Shown here: positions 16,477-26,775 of the stretch, piece by piece | Layout of the letters: every line of letters begins with the position of its first letter | How positions within the stretch are numbered: the stretch's first letter is position 1 | Source of the DNA: Brucella haematophila | GTDB lineage: Bacteria > Pseudomonadota > Alphaproteobacteria > Rhizobiales > Rhizobiaceae | Assembly (NCBI RefSeq): GCF_005938105.1 | Contig: NZ_VCPE01000002.1 | Span: 1-64,000 of the forward strand | Reading direction: 5' to 3' | Length of the DNA: 64,000 nucleotides | The notes under the pieces: model-generated | Databases searched by the model: none | The model's input: only the letters and a program-made list of their open reading frames with translations | Told to the model about the DNA's origin: nothing | Made by a program: the position numbers and the translations under genes

Positions 16477-18136
16477 GGCTTATTTCTCCATAAAGCGCGC
16501 GTTTGAACGGCTCCATGCCAACGCGGCGATAGGCGGCGAGGAAGGTTTCCTCCGGGCTTTCACGCAGGGACAGATAGGTGTCCACCACCGTTTCGATGGC
16601 ATCCACCACCTCTTCCGACGAGAAACCGCGACCGGTGATTTCACCAATGGTCGAATGCTCGTCCGCCGAACCGCCAAGCGTGATCTGATAGAGTTCCTCA
16701 CCCTTCTTCTCAACGCCCAGAATGCCGATATGGCCGACATGGTGATGGCCGCAGGCATTGATGCAGCCGGAAATCTTGATCTTGAGATCGCCGATTTCAA
16801 GCTGGCGCTGCTGGTCGCCGAAGCGTTCGGAAATGCGCTGCGCCACCGGAATGGAGCGCGCATTGGCAAGGGCGCAATAGTCAAGACCCGGGCAAGCGAT
16901 GATGTCGGTGATGAGACCGGCATTCGGCGTCACCAGACCATCCGATTGCAGCAGATCATAAACCGCTGCGAGATCGGCCTTGGCCACATGCGGCAGAACC
17001 AGATTCTGCTCGTGGCTGACACGGATTTCATCGAAGGAATAGGTTTCGGCAATGTCCGCCACCAGTTCCATCTGCTCTGCGCTTGCGTCGCCAGGAATAC
17101 CGCCGATGGGCTTCAGCGAAATGGTGACGACCGCATAATCCGGGTTCTTGTGCGGCGTGACATTGCGCGCCACCCAGCTTGCAAATTCCGCATCGGCCTT
17201 CTGGGTAACCGCCAGCACTTCCCAGCCTTCCGGCCGTTGCGGCAGGTTCGGCATGCGGAAATAGCTTTCGATGGCGTCGATATCGCGCTGCGGCAGCTTC
17301 AGCTCACTGTCACGAATATCTTCCCATTCGGCATCGATCTCGCGGGTCAGTTCTTCGACGCCCGTTTCATGGACGAGAATCTTGATGCGCGCCTTATACT
17401 TGTTGTCGCGACGGCCATGCAGATTATAGACGCGCACGATGGCCGTCACATAGGTCAGCATGTCCTCGAGGGGCAGGAAGTCGCGAATCTTCTTCGCCAC
17501 CATCGGCGTGCGGCCCTGACCGCCGCCAATATAGACGGCCAGTCCCAGATCGCCTGCCTCGTTCTTCTTCAGCTGCAAGCCGATATCATGCACCTGAATG
17601 GCGGCGCGGTCATGATCCGAGCCGACAATGGCGATCTTGAACTTGCGCGGCAGATAGGAAAATTCCGGATGCAGCGACGACCACTGGCGCAAAATTTCTG
17701 CAAACGGACGCGGATCAGCCACTTCGTCGGCGGCAGCGCCTGCGAAATGATCGGCGGTCACATTGCGAATGCAATTGCCGGAGGTCTGGATGGCGTGCAT
17801 CTCGACTTCCGCCAGCTCTTCCAGAATGCGCGGCACGTCCTTCAGGGCGGGCCAGTTATACTGGATGTTCTGGCGCGTGGTGAAATGGCCGAAGCCGCGA
17901 TCATAGTCGCGTGCAATCGATCCAAGCCTGCGCAGCTGGCGGCTCGACAGCGTGCCATAGGGGATGGCCACGCGCAGCATATAGGCGTGCAATTGCAGAT
18001 AGAGACCATTCATCAGACGCAGCGGCTTGAACTGGTCTTCGGTCAGCTCGCCAGTCAGGCGGCGCTCGACCTGATCCTTGAACTGGGCGACACGGGCCGC
18101 AACAAAATCGCGGTCGAATTCATCATAACGATACAT
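16466..18136 (-). CDS. cysI: sulfite reductase hemoprotein (nitrite/sulfite reductase family) CysI
   Basis: A 556-residue siroheme/[4Fe-4S] enzyme that reduces sulfite to sulfide. The cluster and siroheme ligands are present as CPGLDYC (C-x5-C, near residue 412) and CINAC (C-x3-C, near residue 456, within SGCINACGHHHVGHIG). The two ferredoxin-like half-domains begin near the N-terminus (HFTTRQNIQYNW) and again in the C-terminal half. The family also includes assimilatory nitrite reductases; linkage to cysG, cysH and the two DUF genes indicates sulfite. It overlaps cysH by 11 bases. No flavoprotein CysJ is encoded nearby, so electrons probably come from a ferredoxin or other donor. Confidence 0.93.
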   Translation of the reverse strand: MYRYDEFDRDFVAARVAQFKDQVERRLTGELTEDQFKPLRLMNGLYLQLHAYMLRVAIPYGTLSSRQLRRLGSIARDYDRGFGHFTTRQNIQYNWPALKDVPRILEELAEVEMHAIQTSGNCIRNVTADHFAGAAADEVADPRPFAEILRQWSSLHPEFSYLPRKFKIAIVGSDHDRAAIQVHDIGLQLKKNEAGDLGLAVYIGGGQGRTPMVAKKIRDFLPLEDMLTYVTAIVRVYNLHGRRDNKYKARIKILVHETGVEELTREIDAEWEDIRDSELKLPQRDIDAIESYFRMPNLPQRPEGWEVLAVTQKADAEFASWVARNVTPHKNPDYAVVTISLKPIGGIPGDASAEQMELVADIAETYSFDEIRVSHEQNLVLPHVAKADLAAVYDLLQSDGLVTPNAGLITDIIACPGLDYCALANARSIPVAQRISERFGDQQRQLEIGDLKIKISGCINACGHHHVGHIGILGVEKKGEELYQITLGGSADEHSTIGEITGRGFSSEEVVDAIETVVDTYLSLRESPEETFLAAYRRVGMEPFKRALYGEISRAA

Positions 18137-18153
18137 AGTCTAAATCCGGGTTC

Positions 18154-18202
18154 AGAGCATTTCCAGCAAAAGTGGGAACCGGTTTTGCGTCCGGAAATGC
18201 GT
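18154..18202. repeat. intergenic palindromic repeat, family A
   Basis: GCATTTCC and GGAAATGC flank a core with AAAGTGGGAACCGGTTTTG. Similar units are at 20013-20062 and 54931-54977, with a related unit at 36381-36427. It lies between DUF2849 and cysI, so it would be transcribed as a hairpin within the operon. Confidence 0.75.
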
Positions 18203-18211
18203 CAACAGATA

Positions 18212-18529
18212 TTACGAGGCGCGCTTCAAAGCAGGCTTATCAAGGGGCAGATCACCGAAGGTAACGATGGTCGGGCCGGAAAGGCGAATACGCTCGCGCA
18301 GGCGAATTGGGTAAAGCCCCTCCTCGCGTTCCTCGACATCGATCACATTCACATCGACAACCAGATTGGCTTTCGCTGCAAGCTTGCCCGCCTCTTCAAG
18401 CGCCGTCACGGCTTCCGCATGGCGGGCGATCAGCGCGCCGTCGATGGTCTCCTGCCACGAACCGTCTGCACCGAGCCACACAGCCTGCCCGTCGATCAGC
18501 CGGTTTGCAGTGAGAACTTTTACGACCAT
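18212..18529 (-). CDS. DUF2849 protein of the cys operon
   Basis: A 105-residue protein that starts MVVKVLTANRLIDGQAVWL and ends in a conserved RLSGPTIVTFGDLPLDKPAL, which matches DUF2849, a small family encoded next to cysI in alphaproteobacteria. The ATG at 18529 is preceded by GGAG with a 7-base spacer and is preferred to an upstream in-frame TTG. No catalytic residues stand out. Its position between cysG and cysI implies a support role in sulfite reduction, such as donor interaction or siroheme delivery, but this is speculation. Confidence 0.85.
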   Translation of the reverse strand: MVVKVLTANRLIDGQAVWLGADGSWQETIDGALIARHAEAVTALEEAGKLAAKANLVVDVNVIDVEEREEGLYPIRLRERIRLSGPTIVTFGDLPLDKPALKRAS

Positions 18530-18570
18530 TTCCAAACTCCAAACTTTTGTTAACCGCGCATCCTGCGGGT

Positions 18571-19998
18571 TTAGGCTGCGACGGAAACCGGCTTGAGGGC
18601 CAGCGCTTCGGCTTTGTCGATTGCGGCACCGGCGACGGCATCGCCAATGATCACCATGACCGGGCCGGAAAGTTCCTTGCGGTTTTCCAGATCCGGCAAA
18701 TCCTTTAGCGTGCCGTGGAACAGGCGCTTGTCCTGTCGGCTCGCATTTTCCACCACCGCCACGGCGGTATCTTCGTGCAGGCCCGCACCAATCAGGCGCG
18801 CAGCAACCGATGCCGCGACCGTGGAGCCCATATAGACGGCAATTGTTGCACCCGAGACGGCGAGCTTCGCCCAGCCCGGCAGCACATCGCCCGTCATGTC
18901 ATGGCCCGTGGTGAACACCAGCGACGAAGCGACACCACGCAGCGTCAGCGGCAATTCCATATCGGCAGCGGCAGCAAAGGCCGAGGTGATGCCGGGCACG
19001 ATCTCGAAACCGATACCAGCAGCACGCAGCGCCGCCATTTCCTCGCCTGCGCGCCCGAATACCAGCGGATCGCCCGATTTCAGCCGCACAACGCGCTTGC
19101 CTTCACGCCCCAGCGAAACCAGAAGACGGTTGATCTCTTCCTGACTTTTGGAATGGCAGCCCTTGCGCTTGCCGACGGCAAGGCGCTCGGCGTCACGACG
19201 GCCCATGGCAATGACGCCTTCCGGCACCAGCGCATCATGCACGATCACATCGGCTTCCATCAAAGCGCGATGAGCGCGCAGGGTCAGCAGGTCTTCGGCA
19301 CCCGGACCGGCGCCGACCAGCCAGACATAACCGGCGGCATTGTCACGCTGCTCGATCAGATCGCTTGCAGCCTTGTAGGCTTCCACGCGGTCGCCATTTT
19401 CAATGGCGCTGGCGACACGGCCCGAAAAGAACCCGCGCCAGAAACTGCGGCGCGCCAGACCCTTGGGCAGCGCGCGCTCGACCAGCGGTCGCCAGCTTTC
19501 GGCAAAATGCGCAAGCTCGCCAAGGCGCGGCGAAAAGGCGGCATCGATACGCGCACGAACCATCTGCGCCAAAACCGGAGCGCTGCCTTCCGAACCAATC
19601 GCAATCGTCAGCGGCGCGCGGTTGACGATGGCAGGCGTCAGGAAATCGCAAAGTGCTGGACGATCAACGACATTGACCGGAACCTTCTCGGCCTTGACCA
19701 CAGCAGCAACGGCGCGATCCTGCGCTTCATCGCCAGTCGCCACGAAAACCAGCTTTGCGCCCTCGACATGTTCGGGCGCAAAAGGTGCTGCAATATGCTC
19801 CGCACCATGGCTCGCGATGAAATCGGCCAGATGGTGATCTGTTTCTTCGGCAATGATGCGAAGACGTGCGGATGTCTGCGCCACGAGGCGCGCCTTGTTC
19901 AAAGCTTCCTCGCCGCCGCCAACGACGACAACCACCGCTTCCGACACCCGGAAGAAGGCAGGAAAATCAGCCAGTAAACGCTTTTGCGGTAGAGACAC
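18571..19998 (-). CDS. cysG: siroheme synthase CysG
   Basis: A 475-residue trifunctional enzyme. The N-terminal ~200 residues are the precorrin-2 dehydrogenase/ferrochelatase half, with a nucleotide-binding segment VVVVGGGEEALNKARL. The C-terminal ~250 residues are uroporphyrinogen-III C-methyltransferase, with VWLVGAGPGAEDLLTLRA and VRLKSGDPLVFGRAGEE. It supplies siroheme to CysI encoded downstream. I chose the GTG at 19998 because AAGGA lies about 9 bases upstream; a longer reading from TTG at 20046 would start inside a family-A repeat. First gene of the operon cysG-DUF2849-cysI-cysH-DUF934. Confidence 0.94.
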   Translation of the reverse strand: MSLPQKRLLADFPAFFRVSEAVVVVVGGGEEALNKARLVAQTSARLRIIAEETDHHLADFIASHGAEHIAAPFAPEHVEGAKLVFVATGDEAQDRAVAAVVKAEKVPVNVVDRPALCDFLTPAIVNRAPLTIAIGSEGSAPVLAQMVRARIDAAFSPRLGELAHFAESWRPLVERALPKGLARRSFWRGFFSGRVASAIENGDRVEAYKAASDLIEQRDNAAGYVWLVGAGPGAEDLLTLRAHRALMEADVIVHDALVPEGVIAMGRRDAERLAVGKRKGCHSKSQEEINRLLVSLGREGKRVVRLKSGDPLVFGRAGEEMAALRAAGIGFEIVPGITSAFAAAADMELPLTLRGVASSLVFTTGHDMTGDVLPGWAKLAVSGATIAVYMGSTVAASVAARLIGAGLHEDTAVAVVENASRQDKRLFHGTLKDLPDLENRKELSGPVMVIIGDAVAGAAIDKAEALALKPVSVAA

Positions 19999-20012
19999 GG
20001 CGCGATCCTTGG

Positions 20013-20062
20013 GAGCATTTCCAACGAAAGCCGATACCGGTTTCAATTACGGAAATGCGTCT
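20013..20062. repeat. intergenic palindromic repeat, family A
   Basis: GCATTTCC (20015-20022) and GGAAATGC (20051-20058) arms around a diverged core containing GATACCGGTTTC. It lies just upstream of cysG and could affect the leader of that transcript. Confidence 0.7.
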
Positions 20063-20245
20063 GGTAAAAAGATGGCGCCATTATCCATGGAGAGCGGGAG
20101 ATTTATAAGAAACGGGCTTGCGCGTGAAAATCACGGCGAGCATCACTTTTTCTCAAAACAGCCGATTGCGGGATTTTAATTTCCCATAAGGCCAGAAATA
20201 TATCCCACAATTTTTATAGGGTTTACATAGGCTTATAGATATCGG

Positions 20246-20626
20246 TTACCGATAATCGCCGCTCGTGAAGAAGGCCGGAACATGTTTGGGCCAGCGGCGC
20301 GGCAGCACGGCAATCAGATCGAAACGCAACGACAGGCGGGCTTGGTCGGGCTGGTGTTGCAGCCAGAGATCGGCTGCGGCTTCGATGCGCTGCATGGCCT
20401 GCGGCGTGACGGCGAGATGCGCGGCTTCCAGACTGCTGCGCGCCTTGACCTCGACGATGAGCACCAGATTGCCCCGCCGGGCGATCAGATCGATTTCACC
20501 GAGCCGCGTTCGATAGCGCCGCGCAACGATCCGAAAGCCTTTCAAAAGAAGCAGCACGGACGCAAAGCGTTCGGCGCTGTGTCCGCGAAAGAAAGCGCTG
20601 CGCTTTTTCTCGCGGAGGTCTGTCAT
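20246..20626 (-). CDS. YraN-family (UPF0102) nuclease-like protein
   Basis: A 126-residue protein with the restriction-endonuclease-like fold: GEIDLIARR at 43-51 supplies Glu/Asp and VEVKARSS at 58-65 supplies the ExK. Its order of motifs matches UPF0102/YraN. It sits directly after rsmI (4-base ATGA overlap), as in many proteobacteria. It probably handles DNA or Holliday-like structures, but the function is not established. The stop region contains a small inverted repeat, TATCGGT/ACCGATA, of uncertain meaning. Confidence 0.85.
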   Translation of the reverse strand: MTDLREKKRSAFFRGHSAERFASVLLLLKGFRIVARRYRTRLGEIDLIARRGNLVLIVEVKARSSLEAAHLAVTPQAMQRIEAAADLWLQHQPDQARLSLRFDLIAVLPRRWPKHVPAFFTSGDYR

Positions 20627-21549
20627 CGCTGATCCGATTTCAGTTGCATGAGGCGCTGATAGAGAACCGATTTCTGCCCGCCAGTCATACGGGCTGCCTC
20701 GCCTGCGGCCTTGGATGGCGGCAGTTCGTCGGCAAGCGACAGAAGCAGCTTGTCGATATCTTCCTCGCTTTGCGGAATGGTGTTGCCCGTCGGCGGGCCG
20801 ACCAGCAGAACCACTTCACCGCGAATGCGATCTTCGCCATCAAACTCCGCTGCAAGTTCACCCAGCGGCGCCGTGCGAATGGTCTCATAGGCTTTGGTCA
20901 GTTCGCGGCAGAGCGCGCCCATACGATCCGGCCCGAACACTTCGACCATTTCGGCCAGTGTCGCCGCTGTCCGGTTTGGCGATTCATAAAACACCAGCGT
21001 TGCATCGATGCCCTTGAGGCTTTCGAGCTTCGTCTGCTTTTGCCCGTGTTTGGATGGAAGAAAGCCACAGAACATGAAGGCGTCGGTCGGCAGACCAGAA
21101 GCGGCAAGTGCGGCCAGAACCGCGGAGGCACCCGGAATGGGGACGACGCGAATACCCGCTTCGCGTGCTTCGCCAACCAGACGAAAGCCCGGATCGGAAA
21201 CAAGCGGCGTGCCCGCATCGGACACCAGCGCAACGCTTTTGCCCGCAGACAGCGCGGCAATCAGCTTTTCACCGGCTTCGGCGGCATTGTGCTCATGATA
21301 GCTGATCGGACGGCGGGAAATGCCGTAACGGTCGAGGAGAACGCGGGTCACACGTGTATCCTCACAGGCCAGCACATCGGCTGCGGCGAGCGTTTCGATG
21401 CCGCGCAGCGTCATGTCGCCGAGATTACCGATCGGCGTCGACACGATATAAAGTGCTGGTTCCAGCGGACGGGCGCGCATGGCTGTGCCGCCCACCACAT
21501 AATCGCGCCGTCCATCGTCAATATTCTGGGCGCCCATATCTTCAGTCAT
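20623..21549 (-). CDS. rsmI: 16S rRNA (cytidine-1402-2'-O)-methyltransferase RsmI
   Basis: A 308-residue tetrapyrrole-methylase-fold protein. N-terminal [20 protein letters not shown], followed by [18 protein letters not shown] and [16 protein letters not shown], are diagnostic of RsmI. It 2'-O-methylates C1402 of 16S rRNA using AdoMet. The protein has a ~25-residue N-terminal extension before the conserved domain; Met24 could be an alternative start. It is upstream of yraN with a 4-base overlap and 10 bases after hemW. Confidence 0.94.
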   Translation of the reverse strand: MTEDMGAQNIDDGRRDYVVGGTAMRARPLEPALYIVSTPIGNLGDMTLRGIETLAAADVLACEDTRVTRVLLDRYGISRRPISYHEHNAAEAGEKLIAALSAGKSVALVSDAGTPLVSDPGFRLVGEAREAGIRVVPIPGASAVLAALAASGLPTDAFMFCGFLPSKHGQKQTKLESLKGIDATLVFYESPNRTAATLAEMVEVFGPDRMGALCRELTKAYETIRTAPLGELAAEFDGEDRIRGEVVLLVGPPTGNTIPQSEEDIDKLLLSLADELPPSKAAGEAARMTGGQKSVLYQRLMQLKSDQR

Positions 21550-21559
21550 TGCTTATCCC

Positions 21560-22777
21560 TCATGCCGCGAGATCCGCGACCAGCGCATCCAGCACCAGCG
21601 CACCGTCCGGCGTTGCGCGAATGATGCTGCCGCCCATCGGCTCGATCATGCCCTCGGTGATCAGTTTCGCCAGACGCTTCTGGTCAACGTCGTGACCAGA
21701 CAGCCGCTTGTAGCGATCCAGATCAATGCCTTCGCGCAGACGCAGCCCCATCATCAGGAACTCGTCGCCCTCTTGCCCGCCATCAAGATATTCTTCCTCG
21801 ATAATGCCGTGGCCGCGCCGATCAACCTTGTCGAGCCAGGTTTCCGGATGCTTTTCGGTAATCGTGACGGTGCGAACGTCGTTTTCCACGAAACGCCCAT
21901 GCGCGCCGGGGCCGATGCCGACATATTGCCCGTAGCGCCAATAGACGAGATTGTGCTGCGACTCGCGCCCCGGCACCGCATGATTGGAAATCTCATAGGC
22001 CGGGAGACCATGTTCTGCCGTCACCCTTTGCGTTTCTTCATAAAGCGCTGCGGCGTGGTCCGGCTCCGGTGTGGTCAGCTTTCCGGCCTTCCAGAGATTG
22101 TAGAACTGTGTACCTTCCTCGATGGTCAGCTGGTAAAGCGAGAGATGATCGGCAGCCAGCCCGATGGCTTCCTTCAGCTCTTCGCGCCATGCCTCGATGC
22201 TCTGGTTCGGACGCGCATAGATCAGATCGAAGGACAGGCGCGGAAAAATCTCGCGCGCCAGACGAATGGCGGCCTTGGCCTCCTCGACCGAATGCATGCG
22301 GCCGAGACGGCGCAAATCGGGATCGTTGAGCGCCTGAATGCCGAGCGACACGCGATTGACGCCTGCCGCGCGATAGCCGCGAAAACGGTCGGCTTCCACA
22401 CTGGTCGGATTGGCTTCCAGCGTCACTTCGATGTCAGGTGCGACAGACCAATGCGACGCAATATTATCGAGCAGAGCGCCCACCGTTTCGGGCTGCATCA
22501 GCGATGGCGTGCCGCCACCCAGAAAAATACTGGTGACCGTGCGCGGGCCCGTGCGCTCGCGCAGCGTTTCCATCTCGCGCCGGAACGCTTCGGAAAACCG
22601 CGCCTGATCCACCGGCTTGTGACGGACATGGCTGTTAAAGTCGCAATAAGGGCATTTGGCCAGACAGAACGGCCAATGCACATAAACGCCGAACGCAGTT
22701 TCCCCATTCGCACGCGCGATGGGAATCGTGCTCACGCCGTCCACTAACGCCGGTGAAGAGGGAAACAGCTTGTTCAT
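21560..22777 (-). CDS. hemW: radical SAM protein HemW (oxygen-independent coproporphyrinogen-III-oxidase-like)
   Basis: This 405-residue protein carries CxxxCxxC at Cys38, Cys42 and Cys45 ([11 protein letters not shown]), the AdoMet radical cluster. The shorter N-terminus and CDFN instead of the HemN extension place it with HemW, thought to be a heme chaperone, rather than true Hem[16 protein letters not shown] is also conserved. It overlaps rdgB by ATGA, the gene pairing commonly seen in Proteobacteria. ATG at 22777. Confidence 0.92.
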   Translation of the reverse strand: MNKLFPSSPALVDGVSTIPIARANGETAFGVYVHWPFCLAKCPYCDFNSHVRHKPVDQARFSEAFRREMETLRERTGPRTVTSIFLGGGTPSLMQPETVGALLDNIASHWSVAPDIEVTLEANPTSVEADRFRGYRAAGVNRVSLGIQALNDPDLRRLGRMHSVEEAKAAIRLAREIFPRLSFDLIYARPNQSIEAWREELKEAIGLAADHLSLYQLTIEEGTQFYNLWKAGKLTTPEPDHAAALYEETQRVTAEHGLPAYEISNHAVPGRESQHNLVYWRYGQYVGIGPGAHGRFVENDVRTVTITEKHPETWLDKVDRRGHGIIEEEYLDGGQEGDEFLMMGLRLREGIDLDRYKRLSGHDVDQKRLAKLITEGMIEPMGGSIIRATPDGALVLDALVADLAA

Positions 22778-23436
22778 TTCGCGGAAGCCGGCTCCACGTT
22801 GAGCGCCTTTTCGGCAAAAAGCTTGAAGGCGCGGGCGCGGTGCGACAGGGCCTCAGCGTCGCCCGGCTTCCATCCATGTTTTTCGTCGGCAGTCATCTCG
22901 CCAAAGGTCTTTTCGTGGCCCGCCGGCAAAAACACCGGATCATAGCCGAAGCCGGTCGTGCCGCGTGGCGGCCAGATCAGCATGCCTTCCACTTCGCCGC
23001 GGAAATATTCCGCTTCGCCATCCGGCCATGCAAGGCAGATGACGGAGATGAAACGCGCGCCGCGCTTGTCCGCAGTCGTCGCACCCTTTTCCTGCAAAAG
23101 ATCTTCGACCTTGCGCATCGCCATGTTGAAATCACGCGTGCCGTCTTCGGTTTCGGCCCAGTCGGCCGTGTAGACGCCCGGCTCACCATCCAGCGCATCG
23201 ACCATCAGGCCGGAATCGTCGGACAATGCGGGCAAGCCGGTGACTTCTGCCGCAGCAAGCGCCTTGATATAGGCGTTTTCCTCAAACGTGGTGCCGGTCT
23301 CGTCCGGCTCCGGCAAGCCAAGTGCTGCAACAGAGCTGACATCGAAGCCGAACGGACCGATCAGTCCGTCGAATTCCTTCAGCTTGCCTGCATTGTGCGA
23401 GGCGACAATCAGCTTGCCTTTTTCCAGCGTTCTCAT
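22774..23436 (-). CDS. rdgB: XTP/dITP diphosphatase RdgB
   Basis: This protein removes non-canonical purine nucleotides (ITP, dITP, XTP) from the pool. Substrate-binding SHNAGK is at 13-18 and the catalytic SDDSGL at 72-77, followed by [14 protein letters not shown]. The 220-residue length is normal when starting at the ATG at 23436, which gives [17 protein letters not shown]. Upstream in-frame starts would extend into the VOC gene. Overlaps hemW by 4 bases and follows the VOC gene after 2 bases. Confidence 0.94.
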   Translation of the reverse strand: MRTLEKGKLIVASHNAGKLKEFDGLIGPFGFDVSSVAALGLPEPDETGTTFEENAYIKALAAAEVTGLPALSDDSGLMVDALDGEPGVYTADWAETEDGTRDFNMAMRKVEDLLQEKGATTADKRGARFISVICLAWPDGEAEYFRGEVEGMLIWPPRGTTGFGYDPVFLPAGHEKTFGEMTADEKHGWKPGDAEALSHRARAFKLFAEKALNVEPASAK

Positions 23437-23438
23437 TT

Positions 23439-23843
23439 TCAATTCCATAGTTTGGGTTCGGCAATCTCCAGCGAATTGCCGGATGGATCGCGGAAATAAA
23501 TCGAATGTGCGCCATTGGGCCAATCGAAATCGGCCTCAATGGCAACGCCATGCTTTTCCAGATGTTTCCGCCAGCCCTCGATCTCCGCGCGGCTTGCGGC
23601 AAAACATACATGACCCGGCCCCGTTGTGCCATGCGGCGGCACAGGCAAATTGCCGGGCAAAGGCGGCTTCAAGGTTTCTTCCGCCTTGAAGAGCAGCAAA
23701 ATGCCCTCACCACAGCGGAAGAAAGCGTTGCGCTCGCTGAGTTGGCCCACCGGTTCCAGCCCCATCGTGTTGCGATAGAATTCTACCGCCTCGGCGACGT
23801 CGCGGACATAGAGTGCCGTTTCAAGAATACGTGCAGCGCGCAT
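23439..23843 (-). CDS. VOC-superfamily (glyoxalase/dioxygenase-like) protein
   Basis: A 134-residue protein built from two beta-alpha-beta-beta-beta modules: N-terminal [20 protein letters not shown] and C-terminal [17 protein letters not shown], the latter a clear VOC motif with a metal-ligand Glu. GPGHVCFAA supplies a likely metal-binding His. Substrate cannot be told from sequence; glyoxalase I, fosfomycin-resistance-like or dioxygenase activities are all possible. It may be cotranscribed with rdgB and hemW. Confidence 0.85.
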   Translation of the reverse strand: MRAARILETALYVRDVAEAVEFYRNTMGLEPVGQLSERNAFFRCGEGILLLFKAEETLKPPLPGNLPVPPHGTTGPGHVCFAASRAEIEGWRKHLEKHGVAIEADFDWPNGAHSIYFRDPSGNSLEIAEPKLWN

Positions 23844-23945
23844 GGATCAGGTCTCCTCATTCAGATGGAGCAGACCCTGTCCTAGCAGAGCCTGTTCCAA
23901 AAGTCGTCCTGTGCGGCTGCAAATACCTTTTTTTGATTCAGGCTC

Positions 23946-24662
23946 TTAAGCCACGGCCATCTTTTGCAGGGACACAAGACGATCGACACCGCTGCGCGCC
24001 AGCTTCATCAGGTTCAGGAACTCTTCTTCCGAGAAAGGCGCGCCTTCGGCGGTGCCCTGAATTTCAACAATGCCGCCCGCGCCGGTCATGACGAAATTGC
24101 TGTCGGTCTGGGCGACGGAATCTTCCGCATAGTCCAGATCGAGAACAGGAGCGCCTTCATAGATGCCGCAGGAAATGGCGGCGACATGATCCTTCAGCAC
24201 CTTCTCGACCCGCACCATCTGGCGCGCTTCCATCCAGCGCAGGCATTCATGCAAGGCCACCCAGCCGCCGGTGATGGCTGCGGTGCGCGTGCCGCCATCG
24301 GCCTGAATGACATCGCAGTCTACTGTGATCTGCACTTCGCCCAGCGCCTGCATGTCCACGACAGCGCGCAAGGATCGTCCGATCAGACGCTGGATTTCCT
24401 GGGTGCGTCCGCCCTGCTTGCCAGTGGCGGCTTCGCGGCGCATGCGGTCGCCGGTCGAACGCGGCAGCATGCCGTATTCCGCCGTGACCCAGCCCTTGCC
24501 GGTGTTGCGCATCCAGCCCGGTACCTTTTCCTCAAGGCTTGCCGTGCACAGAACATGCGTGTCGCCAAATTTGACCAGGCAGGAGCCTTCCGCATGTTTG
24601 GAGATGCCGCGCTCGAAAGAGACGGCGCGCATTTCGTCGGCAGCACGCTTGGATGGACGCAT
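23946..24662 (-). CDS. rph: ribonuclease PH
   Basis: A 238-residue phosphorolytic 3'-5' exoribonuclease that trims tRNA 3' ends. The start [19 protein letters not shown] and the conserved [14 protein letters not shown] plus [18 protein letters not shown] are characteristic; full length and no frameshift are seen. Divergent from hrcA, an arrangement conserved in Rhizobiales. Confidence 0.96.
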   Translation of the reverse strand: MRPSKRAADEMRAVSFERGISKHAEGSCLVKFGDTHVLCTASLEEKVPGWMRNTGKGWVTAEYGMLPRSTGDRMRREAATGKQGGRTQEIQRLIGRSLRAVVDMQALGEVQITVDCDVIQADGGTRTAAITGGWVALHECLRWMEARQMVRVEKVLKDHVAAISCGIYEGAPVLDLDYAEDSVAQTDSNFVMTGAGGIVEIQGTAEGAPFSEEEFLNLMKLARSGVDRLVSLQKMAVA

Positions 24663-24816
24663 ATATCAATTTCCTTGATCGAGTTCTTGGGGATTCAAAG
24701 TTTTCCGTGCGGCTTTTTAGGCTCACCGGGCGCAAATAGAAAGGAATTTTGCGCTTCGCCAGCCCAAAGACATGTCGAGAAGTGTTGAGAGGAATGCCAG
24801 TATGGAGCTAAAGCCT

Positions 24817-24844
24817 TTGACGCTACGCGCCGCAACCTTATATT
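24817..24844 (+). promoter_or_regulatory. candidate promoter of hrcA
   Basis: TTGACG (24817-24822) and TATATT (24839-24844) are spaced by 16 bases, 35 bases before the hrcA start. This looks like a housekeeping promoter. No CIRCE inverted repeat (TTAGCACTC and its complement) is present upstream of hrcA here. Confidence 0.5.
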
Positions 24845-24878
24845 TAGGGTAAGCAATCAACAGGTTCGCCGCTCTATC

Positions 24879-25949
24879 ATGATGAAATCGCCTGAACATC
24901 AGCTTCTGAATTCGCTCGACCAGCGGTCGCGTGAAATTTTCCGGCTGGTCGTCGAGAGCTATCTCAACGACGGCGACCCGGTCGGTTCGCGCAATCTGTC
25001 CCGCCTGCTGCCGCATTCGCTCTCGCCTGCCACCATTCGCAATGTGATGAGCGATCTGGAGCATCTGGGCCTGATCTATGCGCCGCATGTGTCGGCGGGC
25101 CGTCTGCCAACGCAGATCGGCCTGCGCTTTTTCGTCGATGCCTTCATGGAAGTCGGCGATCTGCCGCCGGGCGAACGCTCGTCCATCGAAGCGCAGGTGC
25201 GCGCCGCCGGCAACAGCAATTCGGTAGAAAGCGTGCTGACCGAGGCAAGTCAGGTCCTGTCTGGCCTGTCGCGCGGCGCGGGTCTCGTGCTTGCCACCAA
25301 GACGGAAGGTGCGCTCAAGCATATCGAATTCGTGCGGCTGGAGCCGACCCGTGCGCTTGCCGTGCTGGTGATGCAGAATGGCGATGTGGAAAACCGCGTC
25401 ATCAATCTGCCAGTCGGCATCAGCGCATCGCAACTGGTCGAAGCCTCGAATTTCCTCAACGCCCATATTCATGGCCATACGCTTTCCGAAGCCAAGGCCG
25501 AGCTGAAGGTGCTGATGGAGGAAACCCGTCAGGAGCTGGACCAGCTTTCGCAGGAGCTTGTCGAACAGGGCCTCGCCGTGTGGGGCGGCACCGGCTCTGA
25601 CCAGCCGTCGCGGCTGATCGTGCGCGGCCGCGCCAATCTTCTGGAGAATATTCACGCGCAGGAAGATATCGAGCGTCTGCGCCATCTCTTCGACGATCTG
25701 GAAACCAAGGACGGCATGGTCCAGCTTCTGGATCTGGCCGAAACCGGTTCGGGTGTGCGCATTTTCATCGGCTCGGAAAACAAGCTGTTTTCGCTGTCCG
25801 GCTCGTCGCTGGTGGTCGCACCCTATCGCGACAGCGAACAGCGGGTCATCGGGGCGCTCGGCGTCATCGGCCCGACCCGCCTCAATTATGCGCGTATCGT
25901 TCCGATGGTGGACTATACGGCCCAGATCGTGTCTAGACTTTTGCGGTGA
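24879..25949 (+). CDS. hrcA: heat-inducible transcription repressor HrcA
   Basis: A 356-residue HrcA that represses chaperone operons by binding CIRCE elements, with GroEL as co-factor. The N-terminal winged helix ([20 protein letters not shown], then [18 protein letters not shown]) is followed by the GAF-like dimerisation domain ending [21 protein letters not shown]. Normal length. Upstream of grpE by 98 bases in the same direction, the common hrcA-grpE order. Its targets (groESL) lie outside the window. Confidence 0.96.
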   Translation: MMKSPEHQLLNSLDQRSREIFRLVVESYLNDGDPVGSRNLSRLLPHSLSPATIRNVMSDLEHLGLIYAPHVSAGRLPTQIGLRFFVDAFMEVGDLPPGERSSIEAQVRAAGNSNSVESVLTEASQVLSGLSRGAGLVLATKTEGALKHIEFVRLEPTRALAVLVMQNGDVENRVINLPVGISASQLVEASNFLNAHIHGHTLSEAKAELKVLMEETRQELDQLSQELVEQGLAVWGGTGSDQPSRLIVRGRANLLENIHAQEDIERLRHLFDDLETKDGMVQLLDLAETGSGVRIFIGSENKLFSLSGSSLVVAPYRDSEQRVIGALGVIGPTRLNYARIVPMVDYTAQIVSRLLR

Positions 25950-26047
25950 GGTGTCAATCTTACCGGGTCACCAGAAATTAAGCCTTGATTTTAATGGCCT
26001 GAAACTCGATATCCGCCCCAGACGATATTCAAGACGGAAGAAGCATT

Positions 26048-26734
26048 ATGTCTGACGAAAAGAACAAAACCCAGAACCCCGATCTTGAGCAGCGCGACAT
26101 CAACAATCCACGGGATCGTGAGGCGCTGAACCGGGCTGCCGCCGATTTCCTGAAAGCGCGCAAGGCCGAAGCCAGCGCCGAAGTTGCGGAAGACGAAGCG
26201 GACAATGCGGCTGATGAAACCGCAAACCGGATTCTCGCGCTCGAAGCCGATAACATGGAACTCAAGGATCAGGTTCTGCGCGTTGCTGCCGAAATGGAAA
26301 ACCTGCGCAAGCGCACCCAGCGCGACGTGCAGGATGCCCGCACCTATGCGGTGACCAATTTTGCCCGCGACATGCTGTCGGTTTCCGACAATCTGCGCCG
26401 CGCCATCGACACCATTCCACCCGAGATGCTGGAAGCCGACGCCAGCCTGAAGTCTCTGGCCGAAGGCGTGGAAATGACCGAACGCGCCATGTTGCAGGCT
26501 CTGGAACGCCACGGCGTCACCAAGCTTGAGCCGGAAGGCCAGAAGTTCGACCCGAACTTCCATCAGGCCATGTTCGAAGTGCCGAACCCGGATCTGCCGA
26601 ACAACACCGTCGTGCAGGTTGTGCAGGCTGGTTTCGCCATTGGCGACCGCGTCCTGCGACCGGCCATGGTCGGCGTTTCCAAGGGTGGCCCGAAGGCGGC
26701 TGCCGAGGCCGGCGGCGCGGAAGGCAACAGCTGA
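26048..26734 (+). CDS. grpE: nucleotide exchange factor GrpE
   Basis: A 228-residue DnaK co-chaperone that promotes ADP release. It has an acidic, disordered N-terminus, then a long coiled coil (residues ~60-110, [20 protein letters not shown]) and the four-helix/beta-wing part including [20 protein letters not shown]. The ATG at 26048 follows AAGA-rich sequence. The end of the gene is followed by a large palindrome rather than a classical T-tailed terminator. Confidence 0.96.
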   Translation: MSDEKNKTQNPDLEQRDINNPRDREALNRAAADFLKARKAEASAEVAEDEADNAADETANRILALEADNMELKDQVLRVAAEMENLRKRTQRDVQDARTYAVTNFARDMLSVSDNLRRAIDTIPPEMLEADASLKSLAEGVEMTERAMLQALERHGVTKLEPEGQKFDPNFHQAMFEVPNPDLPNNTVVQVVQAGFAIGDRVLRPAMVGVSKGGPKAAAEAGGAEGNS

Positions 26735-26775
26735 TAAGCAGCGTCATCGAAATTACAAAAAGAGCGGCGGTTTAT

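Noticed and set aside
16379-18553. A 724-codon plus-strand open frame opposite cysI and cysH
   Set aside because: It runs antisense to clear enzymes and has no recognisable domain; long antisense frames arise from codon bias in GC-rich genes.
20240-20254. Inverted repeat TATCGGTTACCGATA at the yraN stop codon
   Set aside because: The loop would be one base, so it cannot form a hairpin, and an operator overlapping a stop codon here is unsupported.
24663-24878. CIRCE operator upstream of hrcA
   Set aside because: The TTAGCACTC inverted repeat is not present in this gap.
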